Origin: Saprospiraceae bacterium | GTDB lineage: Bacteria; Bacteroidota; Bacteroidia; Chitinophagales; Saprospiraceae | Length of the DNA: 51,175 nt | Assembly (NCBI GenBank): GCA_019694255.1 | Contig: JAIBCI010000096.1 | Location: forward strand, 1 to 51,175 | Direction: 5' to 3' | Part shown: positions 1 to 6,172 of the stretch, piece by piece | How the letters are laid out: each line of letters starts with the position of its first letter | Position numbering within the stretch: the stretch's first letter is position 1 | Made by a program: the position numbers and the translations under genes | Notes under the pieces: model-generated | What the model saw: the letters and a program-made list of their open reading frames with translations, nothing else | What the model was told of the DNA's origin: nothing | The model's database searches: none

Positions 1-124
1 AATTATTTTTTATCAAAAATATTAGTAGATAACATCAATACACCTACTTTATGAAAGAGAAACCACTTTTTGGTAAAATTTGATAGAAGTCAAATAGTTG
101 GAATTTTGATGATATCTTGCTTAT

Positions 125-199
125 GGTGCTTAAACACCAGAAAACAGCACCTTAAATAATGTGAGTACGGCCCAAGCCTGAACGGATTAGCCAAGGCGA
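125..199 (+). promoter_or_regulatory. Conserved leader element, copy 1 (candidate cis-regulatory RNA)
   Basis: This lies upstream of the first small lipoprotein gene. A 6-bp stem (GGTGCT 125-130 / AGCACC 146-151) closes a 15-base loop containing CCAGAAA. After 17 bases comes a 31-base block (169-199) that can form a second small hairpin, GCCT...AGGC. The same layout, with the same loop length and the same spacing, precedes the paralogous gene at 1455. The block matches 29 of 31 bases while the stem sequence differs but still pairs. I do not recognise a known riboswitch. Inference: a leader RNA, or a binding site retained after duplication. Confidence 0.5.
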
Positions 200-217
200 G
201 TTATAAAATAATGTAAA

Positions 218-661
218 ATGAAAAAGACAATTTTTCTAGGATTATTTGCTATTGCAATAACCTTTCAATATGCTTGTGTAGGACTTGAAAAGTCCGAAAT
301 AAAGAATTCTTCTGGCACTTTAACAACTAGAGAAAGGCCAAAAATTAAAGCTAGAATTGGTCATAATCATTGTGCAGATCCAAGAGGTGTTTGCATCATC
401 GTACAATTTATTTCAGGAGATCCTGTTGGAGATGATGAAACAGTTGCTGAGGTTGATGTATTAACAAACCAATTAAAATTATATCCAGATAAAGTTATTT
501 GGGATCAAAATGGCATTGTTCCAATTACTGAAAGCATCCAGCTTTCAAACGCAGTTTGTAGTGATTTAGGAATAAGCAATAACAGTTATGTCAATACAGG
601 AAACTACTCTATAAATACATCTGGCGCCGTAACAACAGTAACTGTAAATTATTCCAACTAA
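218..661 (+). CDS. Small putative lipoprotein, paralog 1
   Basis: 147 residues with an N-terminal hydrophobic segment ending at a cysteine (FQYAC, residues 16-20), so probably a lipoprotein or exported protein. The mature part has a polar region with conserved cysteines and a C-terminal half (DPVGDDE, IWDQNGIVP, GISNNSY, then a Thr/Val/Asn-rich beta-like end) shared almost unchanged with the protein encoded at 1455-1898. I do not recognise the family. The gene stands alone between its own leader and terminator, so it is likely a monocistronic unit. The ATG at 218 follows the leader by 18 bases, with no Shine-Dalgarno sequence. Confidence 0.75.
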   Translation: MKKTIFLGLFAIAITFQYACVGLEKSEIKNSSGTLTTRERPKIKARIGHNHCADPRGVCIIVQFISGDPVGDDETVAEVDVLTNQLKLYPDKVIWDQNGIVPITESIQLSNAVCSDLGISNNSYVNTGNYSINTSGAVTTVTVNYSN

Positions 662-669
662 TGGTTACT

Positions 670-703
670 AAAAGAGTGAAGGATTATGTTCCTTCACTCT
701 TTT
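670..703 (+). terminator. Intrinsic terminator after lipoprotein paralog 1
   Basis: A perfect 13-bp inverted repeat (AAAAGAGTGAAGG / CCTTCACTCTTTT) with an 8-base loop sits nine bases after the stop codon. The 3' arm ends in a short T run. The A-rich 5' arm could also let it work in the opposite direction. A closely related hairpin follows the second paralog. Confidence 0.85.
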
Positions 704-725
704 AATAATTTAATTTTCTGTCATA

Positions 726-1307
726 ATGAAAAAGAATCTAATTTGTTTCATTAGTTGCATTTCCTTAATTTGCTTTTCATGTAATATTCTTAGTGGATAT
801 AAAGAACTTGACCGTATAGATTTAAACAGAATTGCAAAAAAATGTATAGAGTACAATTCAACAGAGTGTATTACTTCAGACTCAAATTATTTAATTAGAT
901 TGCACAAAACCACTAAAGACTCCTTGCTATTCAAAGATCTATATCAGCCTTTGCAAGTACATTATTTTATTAATTCAATAAGAGTTTCTTCGTTAATTAA
1001 CTGCTATATAAGACCTAAAGGAATTAATGATTTAGATTGGAACGAAAACAATAGATTAAGTGAATTTCCGCCACGGAATCTTTTAGATAGAGAATTTAAT
1101 ATTAATTTAAGAGATTATTTACTACTTTTTGGTGATAAGTATTATAATAATACAGTCACTGATGCTATTTGCATTGTTTGGACCAACTTTTTTCCTAAGA
1201 AAAGTGATAAACTGATTAAAACAATTCAAAACAGTTTAGGCCAAAGACAATCTAAAAATATATCTGTATATTTAATCAATATTGACTTGGTCTATCTGAA
1301 AAACTAA
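726..1307 (+). CDS. Putative lipoprotein of unknown function
   Basis: 193 residues. The N-terminus MKKNLICFISCISLICFSC is a lipoprotein signal peptide with the acceptor cysteine at residue 19. The rest is a soluble, lysine- and asparagine-rich alpha/beta sequence with scattered cysteines and no motif I recognise. It sits between the two paralogous lipoprotein genes but is unrelated to them in sequence and lacks the conserved leader. The ATG at 726 lies 22 bases after the terminator of the first gene, so its promoter must overlap that hairpin or lie farther upstream. It is very AT-rich, like the rest of the island. Confidence 0.7.
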   Translation: MKKNLICFISCISLICFSCNILSGYKELDRIDLNRIAKKCIEYNSTECITSDSNYLIRLHKTTKDSLLFKDLYQPLQVHYFINSIRVSSLINCYIRPKGINDLDWNENNRLSEFPPRNLLDREFNINLRDYLLLFGDKYYNNTVTDAICIVWTNFFPKKSDKLIKTIQNSLGQRQSKNISVYLINIDLVYLKN

Positions 1308-1362
1308 TACCATTAAGATCAATTACCATTATATTGACTAAAAATTAATATCTCTAAGACAT

Positions 1363-1435
1363 AGTGTAAAAGACCAGAAACGACACTTAAAAGATAGCTA
1401 GTATGGCCCAAGCCTGAACGGGTTAGTCAAGGCGA
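1363..1435 (+). promoter_or_regulatory. Conserved leader element, copy 2
   Basis: Second copy of the leader seen at 125-199. The stem is AGTGT (1363-1367) / ACACT (1383-1387), closing a 15-base loop with CCAGAAA. The 31-base block occupies 1405-1435, again 17 bases after the stem. Stem bases differ from copy 1, yet pairing is kept. The block ends 19 bases before the ATG at 1455. A TAGTA/TACTA pair (around 1399/1438) could form an outer stem in this copy. Confidence 0.5.
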
Positions 1436-1454
1436 AACTACTAATTCAGAAATT

Positions 1455-1898
1455 ATGAAAGAGAAACTAACATTATTCTTAATCTTACTTTTACTTACAC
1501 TTCAATTCGGATGTACGGGAATTGAAAAATCTGATTTAAGTAATTCTTCTGGTGTACTTACAAAAAGGGATCGACCAAAAGTTAAATTTGTATTTGCGCA
1601 CAATTGGTGTGGAATTCCAAAAGGAATTTGTGTTGTCATTGAGTATTCATCCGAAGATCCTGTTGGCGATGATGAAGCGGTCGCGGAAATAGATGTTTTA
1701 TCAAACCAATTGAAGTTTTATCCAAACAAAATTATATGGGACCAGAATGGAATCGTACCAGTTACCGAAAATGTACAACTATCGAACAGTGTTTGTGCAA
1801 GTCTTGGAATTAGTAATAACAGTTATATTACGACTGGAAACTACTCAATTAATACTTCTGGTGCAGTTACAACAGTAACAGTAAATTATTCGAATTAG
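1455..1898 (+). CDS. Small putative lipoprotein, paralog 2
   Basis: 147 residues, the same length as the product of 218-661. A signal peptide with a lipobox-like end (LQFGC, cysteine at residue 20) is followed by the same layout. The C-terminal ~70 residues are nearly identical in protein but differ at many synonymous positions, so the duplication is old and the protein is under constraint. Cys-x-x-x-x-x-x-C spacing in the middle is also kept. Function is unknown. It has its own leader and terminator, so it repeats the entire transcription unit of paralog 1. Confidence 0.75.
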   Translation: MKEKLTLFLILLLLTLQFGCTGIEKSDLSNSSGVLTKRDRPKVKFVFAHNWCGIPKGICVVIEYSSEDPVGDDEAVAEIDVLSNQLKFYPNKIIWDQNGIVPVTENVQLSNSVCASLGISNNSYITTGNYSINTSGAVTTVTVNYSN

Positions 1899-1908
1899 AG
1901 ATTACATT

Positions 1909-1938
1909 AGAGTGAAGGAGTAATATCCTTCACTCTTT
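1909..1938 (+). terminator. Intrinsic terminator after lipoprotein paralog 2
   Basis: AGAGTGAAGG (1909-1918) pairs with CCTTCACTCT (1927-1936) across an 8-base loop, followed by TT. The stem sequence matches the hairpin after paralog 1, showing that the duplicated unit included the terminator. Confidence 0.8.
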
Positions 1939-1983
1939 ATATTAGATTTATTCAATGTTAATTAATGGATAATTATTATAATT

Positions 1984-2178
1984 ATGGTTAAAAGATTTCG
2001 TGCTTTAAGGTCATTAAATAGTAAGGTTAACGATCAGCATCTACAAAAAGAGCTTCAAAATTCACCACTTTTAAGCTCTGACTTATCTAAAAGATTGAAC
2101 ATTAGTTTCTTCAGACCTATTATAAGTAAAATTGCAAGATTTAAAGAGGAAATAGAAGAACAATTTAAAAAAAAATAA
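1984..2178 (+). CDS. Hypothetical small basic protein
   Basis: 64 residues, rich in Lys and Arg at both ends (MVKRFRALRS..., ...EEQFKKK), predicted mostly helical, with no signal peptide and no recognised domain. It starts about 45 bases after the terminator of the lipoprotein unit. It could be a genuine small DNA- or RNA-binding protein or a chance ORF in AT-rich DNA. No ribosome-binding signal helps decide. Confidence 0.35.
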   Translation: MVKRFRALRSLNSKVNDQHLQKELQNSPLLSSDLSKRLNISFFRPIISKIARFKEEIEEQFKKK

Positions 2179-2292
2179 GTCCGCATTTTTAATAGAAATA
2201 TTGATGAAATGAAGGAGAATAGTAAATTTCAACTATCGGTAGTATTTTGTGAACCAACGATGTTTTACCACTATAATAAACTATAGGAGTTT

Positions 2293-2514
2293 TCATTTGA
2301 CACAATTAATTCTTTCGAGATATTGAATTGCACTTTTTATTGCATTTTCATCATTACCAACATAATCAAACAACTCTACATCGTGTTTTCTAATGTAAAC
2401 CGCCGTCAGTTCGGGCCAAAATTGAACTGTAATCTGATAACGATCCGAAAAGGATAATAGGCGATGGAGCAATTTTAATTGCTTCATTTCAGCCGGACTA
2501 ATTTTTGTGTTCAT
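2293..2514 (-). CDS. Hypothetical protein
   Basis: 73 residues with no signal peptide. The sequence reads as a compact alpha/beta domain (central FWPELTAVYIRKHDVELFDY). It starts three bases after the stop codon of the upstream minus-strand gene (2518-2949), so the two are very likely co-transcribed. I do not recognise the family. Confidence 0.55.
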   Translation of the reverse strand: MNTKISPAEMKQLKLLHRLLSFSDRYQITVQFWPELTAVYIRKHDVELFDYVGNDENAIKSAIQYLERINCVK

Positions 2515-2517
2515 GAG

Positions 2518-2949
2518 TTAATAAATCACCCTCCTGCAGATATAAAATGTATCAGTGTTAGTAATGAGAACACTATCAGCGAATGCCACCCTTTCCCTTA
2601 CTGAATCCTGCTGATAATTGGCTGGCTTAACAACTTGGTAAGCCATTGTCTTGCAGAACCAGTAACGGCCGTATTTTCGGTGATTGCCTTGGTAAATGAT
2701 GTTTGGCACGACCCTGAGCTCTGATCCCCATGCAATCGGCCGGTATATAGTATCCCCCGGCTGAATGATCAGGGATTCTGCTGTTTTCTTCACCGGGCTG
2801 ACTTGAAGGCTATTGATTAATTGGGGCTTCATTTCTTCTTCTGCACTTCGTGTGCAGGTTAACATGAGCAGCGATGAGATCCAGATTGCGAATACAGCCA
2901 GAACTACCTTCGTGCATTGTGTCGCGAGATTTGTTGATTTGTATATCAT
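2518..2949 (-). CDS. Hypothetical exported or membrane-anchored protein
   Basis: 143 residues. A hydrophobic segment at about residues 14-32 ends in LMLTC, which could be a lipobox or a signal anchor. The mature part contains WGSELRVVPN and a Cys near the C-terminus (YICRRVIY). The last ~20 codons recur, diverged mainly at silent sites, as an orphan fragment at 10,941-11,003. That implies a second family member once existed across the element. It is followed by a tightly spaced gene (2293-2514). Function is unknown. Confidence 0.6.
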   Translation of the reverse strand: MIYKSTNLATQCTKVVLAVFAIWISSLLMLTCTRSAEEEMKPQLINSLQVSPVKKTAESLIIQPGDTIYRPIAWGSELRVVPNIIYQGNHRKYGRYWFCKTMAYQVVKPANYQQDSVRERVAFADSVLITNTDTFYICRRVIY

Positions 2950-2988
2950 AAGTTTTGATTTTTTAAAATTAGGGGCCTGCTATGCATC

Positions 2989-3315
2989 TTAACTAACTTT
3001 TTCCATTTCTAAAATGTATTTTTCCCATCCATTTTTATTAGCAAATAATACGTGGTTAGTGCAACACTGCATCATTGCACCAGTAGCGCCATCATTTATA
3101 GCTTCATTCATAGCTGATTGCATTTTTTGCATATCCTCGTTTTCGTTTGCAGTAAAACCATATATGTTTTTAAACTGGTCAAATTTTGGGGTTGCATTTT
3201 TGTGATTTTCTAGCCATTCCATTCCTGAAATAACCATTTTACGGCAGGCTTCTTCATAGCCACCACCAATACCAGAGATTTCTCGACATTTTTCCGTATA
3301 CTTATATTTAGACAT
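2989..3315 (-). CDS. Hypothetical protein
   Basis: 108 residues, soluble, mostly helical, with five cysteines including a CC pair (MMQCCTNHV) and a glycine-rich turn (ISGIGGGYEEACRKM). No signal peptide or membrane segment. The ATG at 3315 sits at the left end of the non-coding hairpin region. The family is not recognised. The protein-like composition and the absence of a better ORF on either strand support it. Confidence 0.6.
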   Translation of the reverse strand: MSKYKYTEKCREISGIGGGYEEACRKMVISGMEWLENHKNATPKFDQFKNIYGFTANENEDMQKMQSAMNEAINDGATGAMMQCCTNHVLFANKNGWEKYILEMEKVS

Positions 3316-3486
3316 TTTTTATTTAGAATTTATGGACTAATAAATTAATGATTACTAATACTGCATGCCTTGATATGCAATGCATGATATGGTCAAGTGA
3401 ATGCTTAAATGCCAGAAAATTGCGGGCAGCTAGCCTGTCAAGTGGAGCTGGGTTATTTTTTTGAGGGTTTGTCAATCCCCCATTCT

Positions 3487-3603
3487 GTGTAAGGATCGTG
3501 TGCCGAAACGAGGCGAAGCGGAAGTCTTCGGCACTTGATCCTACACTACTGTTTTTGGTAGACAAGATTGGATTGTCTAATCCGCAAAAAAATGCCCTGC
3601 GGA
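3487..3603. other. Cluster of three strong hairpins in a non-coding stretch
   Basis: Three consecutive inverted repeats lie here. The first is an 18-bp interrupted stem (GTGT/ACAC, AGGATC/GATCCT and GTGCCGAA/TTCGGCAC) spanning 3487-3546 with a 19-base loop rich in GAGGCGAAGCGG. The second is TAGACAA/TTGTCTA (3559-3579). The third is TCCGCA/TGCGGA (3581-3603). The stretch 3316-3638 has no convincing gene; the ORFs through it look like by-products of the repeats. It may be a structured RNA, a replication or recombination site, or a repeat-element remnant. Confidence 0.55.
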
Positions 3604-3638
3604 GCTTGATCTGGCTTTGGGCAGCCATAATTTTGCAT

Positions 3639-3869
3639 TTAGGCATTCGCTTGTATTTTTTCAAAAAGAGGCAAAGCCTTACTTTTCCTTCTCTCCCTGC
3701 GTATAATTCGAATAAACTTGCGCTCAAATGAATCCATATCGTGCCAGGTTCCATTATTCAGCTTAACATGATTTTCAAAAATCTCAACGATTCTGAAAAT
3801 AGACATTCTGAACTTACTATGCGGACCGGGATCCTTAAGCATGTATTGACTACAGGTATTGATTATCAT
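3639..3869 (-). CDS. Hypothetical protein, last gene of the coupled operon
   Basis: 76 residues from the ATG at 3869, which overlaps the TGA of the upstream gene in an ATGA arrangement. That overlap is why I chose it over the longer reading that starts at 3914. The C-terminal half is strongly basic (FERKFIRIIRRERRKSK), suggesting nucleic-acid contact. No known domain is visible. It is the distal gene of the minus-strand operon that includes the exonuclease, and its 3' side runs into the hairpin cluster. Confidence 0.55.
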   Translation of the reverse strand: MIINTCSQYMLKDPGPHSKFRMSIFRIVEIFENHVKLNNGTWHDMDSFERKFIRIIRRERRKSKALPLFEKIQANA

Positions 3870-4090
3870 GCGTGTCGCTTTAATGGTACTGAGTAAGCTG
3901 AAGGCCCGGGACACATCGGCGCTTTCTTGACGCTTCCGGATCCTGTAAGATATAGTGTATTAAACCTCTCCCCTTCCCGGGATCTTTGACGTTTCATTTT
4001 ACACCGGAAACATTCATCTGTGACCGTGTAACTTTCTCCATGTCGCTCACGAGCTACAGGACTCCATACGTGGTTTAGTATTCTACTCAT
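3866..4090 (-). CDS. Hypothetical small protein with Cys pair
   Basis: 74 residues. The start codon overlaps the exonuclease stop as ATGA (4087-4090), a typical sign of translational coupling. It has an N-terminal HVWSPVARERHG segment and a CFRCK motif that could hold half of a zinc site; a third Cys lies near residue 59 (PMCPG). The C-terminus has weak protein character. Function is unknown. Its position suggests a partner of the exonuclease. Confidence 0.5.
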   Translation of the reverse strand: MSRILNHVWSPVARERHGESYTVTDECFRCKMKRQRSREGERFNTLYLTGSGSVKKAPMCPGPSAYSVPLKRHA

Positions 4091-4587
4091 AATAATCTGT
4101 TTTTTAATAGATATTCATCGTCAATCTCATACTCTTCCCGAATGATTTTCCAGAGCTTAATCAGGTTGATTACATCTTCCTGATTGTATTCCAGTATTCG
4201 TTCTCTTTTTGCTGGCCGGTGCCAATCATTCCAGATTTCAAAAATTGATTTTTTATATTCTGTCCGGTTTCGCCGGATGCCAAACATCTTTTCAATATCC
4301 GCGAGCTTGTATGATCTTGCCTTGATGTGTCTGCGGAAGATCTTTAGAAGGTTTACACAGATAAAGTTGTCCCGAAGGTTAATTCCGTAGAATTTCTCCA
4401 GGACACCTATATCCGGTCCGTACACGTAGATGTACAGTTTTTCACGAATTAATTTGTTAAAATGCCTAACATTCAAATAAGAATCATAGAGCTGACCATG
4501 ATCTTTATCATGGCTGGCGTATCCAATTAGGAATACATCACCACCGATATACCATTCTGCGTCGATGTATATTTCATTCCTGGACAC
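4087..4587 (-). CDS. DEDD-type 3'-5' exonuclease, RNase_H_2/YprB-like
   Basis: 166 residues with the RNase H-like exonuclease motifs in order: ExoI D9-x-E11 (IDAEW), ExoII Asp59 (YGPDIG) and ExoIII Y134-x-x-x-D138 (YNQEDV), the DEDDy spacing. The family degrades or trims nucleic acid with two metal ions. About 170 residues is a minimal single-domain form. The start is GTG at 4587, overlapping the end of the upstream gene by 14 bases; no ATG precedes the ExoI motif. It lies in a coupled operon downstream of the primase-helicase, which fits a role in replication or DNA processing of the element. Confidence 0.75.
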   Translation of the reverse strand: MSRNEIYIDAEWYIGGDVFLIGYASHDKDHGQLYDSYLNVRHFNKLIREKLYIYVYGPDIGVLEKFYGINLRDNFICVNLLKIFRRHIKARSYKLADIEKMFGIRRNRTEYKKSIFEIWNDWHRPAKRERILEYNQEDVINLIKLWKIIREEYEIDDEYLLKNRLL

Positions 4588-4906
4588 TCGTTATTAATTT
4601 GGGCATCTCAATAATCTTTCCGGGCTTTACTTCGGGAGCTTCTAAAAATCTCTCAATGTCTTCCTTAGAAGGGAACTCCCAAAATCCGGTAATATTGATA
4701 GTGGCCAATTCTGCATCAGGGTTTTCTGCTTTGATTTGCTTACCAAGCCGATCGCCCAGTGTGCTATTGAGTCGATAAACATTGGGATATTCTTTCAGTG
4801 ATATTGCCGTGATCTCAAATGTTGAGTAAACTTTTGGAGGCTGATTGTACAGCTTGCTATTAATCCTAATAGTTGCCACAAATGAGACGCCAAAATGCCT
4901 ATCCAT
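4574..4906 (-). CDS. Hypothetical protein in exonuclease operon
   Basis: 110 residues from the ATG at 4906, which overlaps the stop of the upstream gene by eight bases. An in-frame ATG at 4936 would add ten residues inside that gene. The sequence is alpha/beta, with beta-strand-like stretches (VSFVATIRI, ATINITGFWEF) and an acidic helix (SKEDIERFLEAPE). No domain is recognised. It overlaps the exonuclease start by 14 bases, so the two are translated together. Confidence 0.6.
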   Translation of the reverse strand: MDRHFGVSFVATIRINSKLYNQPPKVYSTFEITAISLKEYPNVYRLNSTLGDRLGKQIKAENPDAELATINITGFWEFPSKEDIERFLEAPEVKPGKIIEMPKLITSVQE

Positions 4907-5171
4907 AAACCTCTTCCTTTTGCTTGATAATTTCATATTCCATCATGGCATCAGCAGATTCGTCCAGGCGCCCGGTAACAACATACTTTTTACCTCCATA
5001 ACCGTCCATGGACTGAAACCATCGAGCAAGCTCCGTACGCTCTGTAATGGTTAAGAATGGACGAATGAGCTTTGACGCCTCACTGATTGTCATATCCTCG
5101 TTGGGTTCGAGATAATCCTCCGGCTCCGGGCGGATCAAAATGTATGAGGGTTTAAATCGTGATACCGACAT
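4899..5171 (-). CDS. Hypothetical protein in exonuclease operon
   Basis: 90 residues from the ATG at 5171; the reading two codons longer begins with TTG. It contains SYILIRPEPEDYLEPNEDMTISEASKL-type acidic text and a helical middle (TERTELARWF). Its start lies inside the end of the preceding gene (5152-5394) and its stop inside the start of the next. No domain is recognised. Confidence 0.6.
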   Translation of the reverse strand: MSVSRFKPSYILIRPEPEDYLEPNEDMTISEASKLIRPFLTITERTELARWFQSMDGYGGKKYVVTGRLDESADAMMEYEIIKQKEEVYG

Positions 5172-5394
5172 AATCAAGCATTTTTGGCGTGATGGCTAAT
5201 TCGAAGACTATTTTCTGTGAAATATTAACCGGGAATTTTCTCATGCTTCTATATTGCTCCCTGGTTAGTCCGATCTTTTCAAGAATTTGGTCAGTCATGG
5301 TCAATTTGTCCAGACTTCTGTAATTGCAGATCCCTTTAATGGAGACATGACCGTACATGTAGCAGAGTAATTTTTTGCTTAAAACCAAATTCAT
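5152..5394 (-). CDS. Hypothetical protein, first gene of the coupled operon
   Basis: 80 residues, leucine- and lysine-rich. Its middle (MTDQILEKIGLTREQYRSM) resembles a helical, possibly DNA-binding, segment, but I cannot assign a family. It is the first gene of a minus-strand operon of six overlapping genes running to 3639. The start codon lies ten bases from a palindrome (5404-5420) that belongs to the TATAGTA site family, so the operon is probably controlled there. Confidence 0.55.
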   Translation of the reverse strand: MNLVLSKKLLCYMYGHVSIKGICNYRSLDKLTMTDQILEKIGLTREQYRSMRKFPVNISQKIVFELAITPKMLDYVGITI

Positions 5395-5395
5395 A

Positions 5396-5430
5396 GTGTA
5401 AATATACTATAATATAGTATTATACACCAT
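5396..5430 (-). promoter_or_regulatory. Palindromic operator candidate, TATAGTA family (site A)
   Basis: ATACTATA-A-TATAGTAT (5404-5420) is a perfect 8-bp inverted repeat around one base, flanked by GTGTA (5396-5400) and TACAC (5422-5426), which extend the symmetry. It lies directly upstream of the first operon gene. A weaker relative, ACTAT-TTT-ATAGT, lies at about 5545-5557. Related sites precede the HTH gene at 9319 and the gene at 10,055. Confidence 0.6.
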
Positions 5431-6106
5431 TTTATAGCATTTTATTTTCAATTAATTTTATCGCTGGAGTGAGTACTTAAATATAAATTATTGTTATACA
5501 GTTATTTATAAGTTTTTATTCAGCTGATACAGCAAATATTTAACACTATTTTATAGTATAATAATATAAGATTCTTGTAAGATTCGATCTCAGGATTACT
5601 TTTTGCCTTCAAGAGTAGGCTTCATTGGACATGGTCTTACAGCCAGATAATCTGTGTCATTTTTTTCAGTTATGAAATTTGTCAAAAAATGCGCTTTGTA
5701 AAAAGTGCAAAACGGACCGGAGTTGACACCCTGCTGTAGTGTAGTAAGTAATTTCAGGAAATACTAAATTATTGAATTTTCGCTGCAATATTCAATATGT
5801 AGTTAAGTTATTAGTAGTATGTAGTATTCTAAAATTTTTTGAGTTCAAAAAGTAATTGCTGTATAAATTATCATAATTTGATTATTTGTACTGTAAATTA
5901 ATAATGTTTTAGAATATAAATTTAAATACTACAATACTACATTTATTATTGACACCGACCAAAAAGCATTTTTCAAACATTTATCCGCACTACAAGTCAC
6001 TACATTGTTTTACTGGCCAGAGACATCATTTTCAAAAATCTGCCTTTTTTGTTAATATTATTAACATATAGATTTTAGTATCTATATATAATGCAATTTT
6101 GAATAA
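5431..6106. other. AT-rich non-coding region, candidate replication origin
   Basis: About 680 bases without a credible gene on either strand. It contains long A/T runs, tandem GTAGTAT 7-mers (5814-5827) and an inverted pair of ATACTAC (5926-5932, 5934-5940). TGACACC occurs twice (about 5724 and 5950), and a TCACTACA is near 5997. It separates the primase-helicase gene from the small-gene operon. Iteron-like repeats in AT-rich DNA beside a primase-helicase are what an element origin would look like, but this is inference. Confidence 0.4.
5814..5940. repeat. Iteron-like 7-mer repeats GTAGTAT / ATACTAC
   Basis: Two head-to-tail copies of GTAGTAT (5814-5820, 5821-5827) face two copies of the reverse complement ATACTAC (5926-5932, 5934-5940) about 100 bases away. 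GTAGTGTAGTA near 5735 is a looser relative. Together they could form a long imperfect stem or a protein-binding array. Confidence 0.5.
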
Positions 6107-6134
6107 ATAAAAAACCCCGGCAAAATTGCCAGGG
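6107..6134 (-). terminator. Intrinsic terminator for the primase-helicase gene
   Basis: The stem CCC-C-GGCAA / TTGCC-A-GGG (6115-6134) has a two-base AA centre. On the minus strand it is followed by a run of Ts (the A run at 6107-6114 on the plus strand). It lies about 40 bases past the stop of the minus-strand gene. A second short ACCGG/CCGGT repeat lies between it and the stop codon. Confidence 0.75.
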
Positions 6135-6172
6135 CTCAAAACGAAAAACACCGGGTCCAGACTCCGGTAATT

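Noticed and set aside
125-199. Leader blocks as integron attC sites
   Set aside because: They sit upstream, not downstream, of the genes. The required outer RYYYAAC / GTTRRRY pair is missing, and there is no integrase in view.
3498-3731. 77-residue plus-strand ORF
   Set aside because: It starts with GTG inside a hairpin stem and lies antisense to operon genes; no protein character.
3323-3754. 143-residue minus-strand ORF
   Set aside because: It runs straight through the hairpin cluster, overlaps the better-supported coupled gene at 3639-3869, and its translation looks like palindrome by-product.
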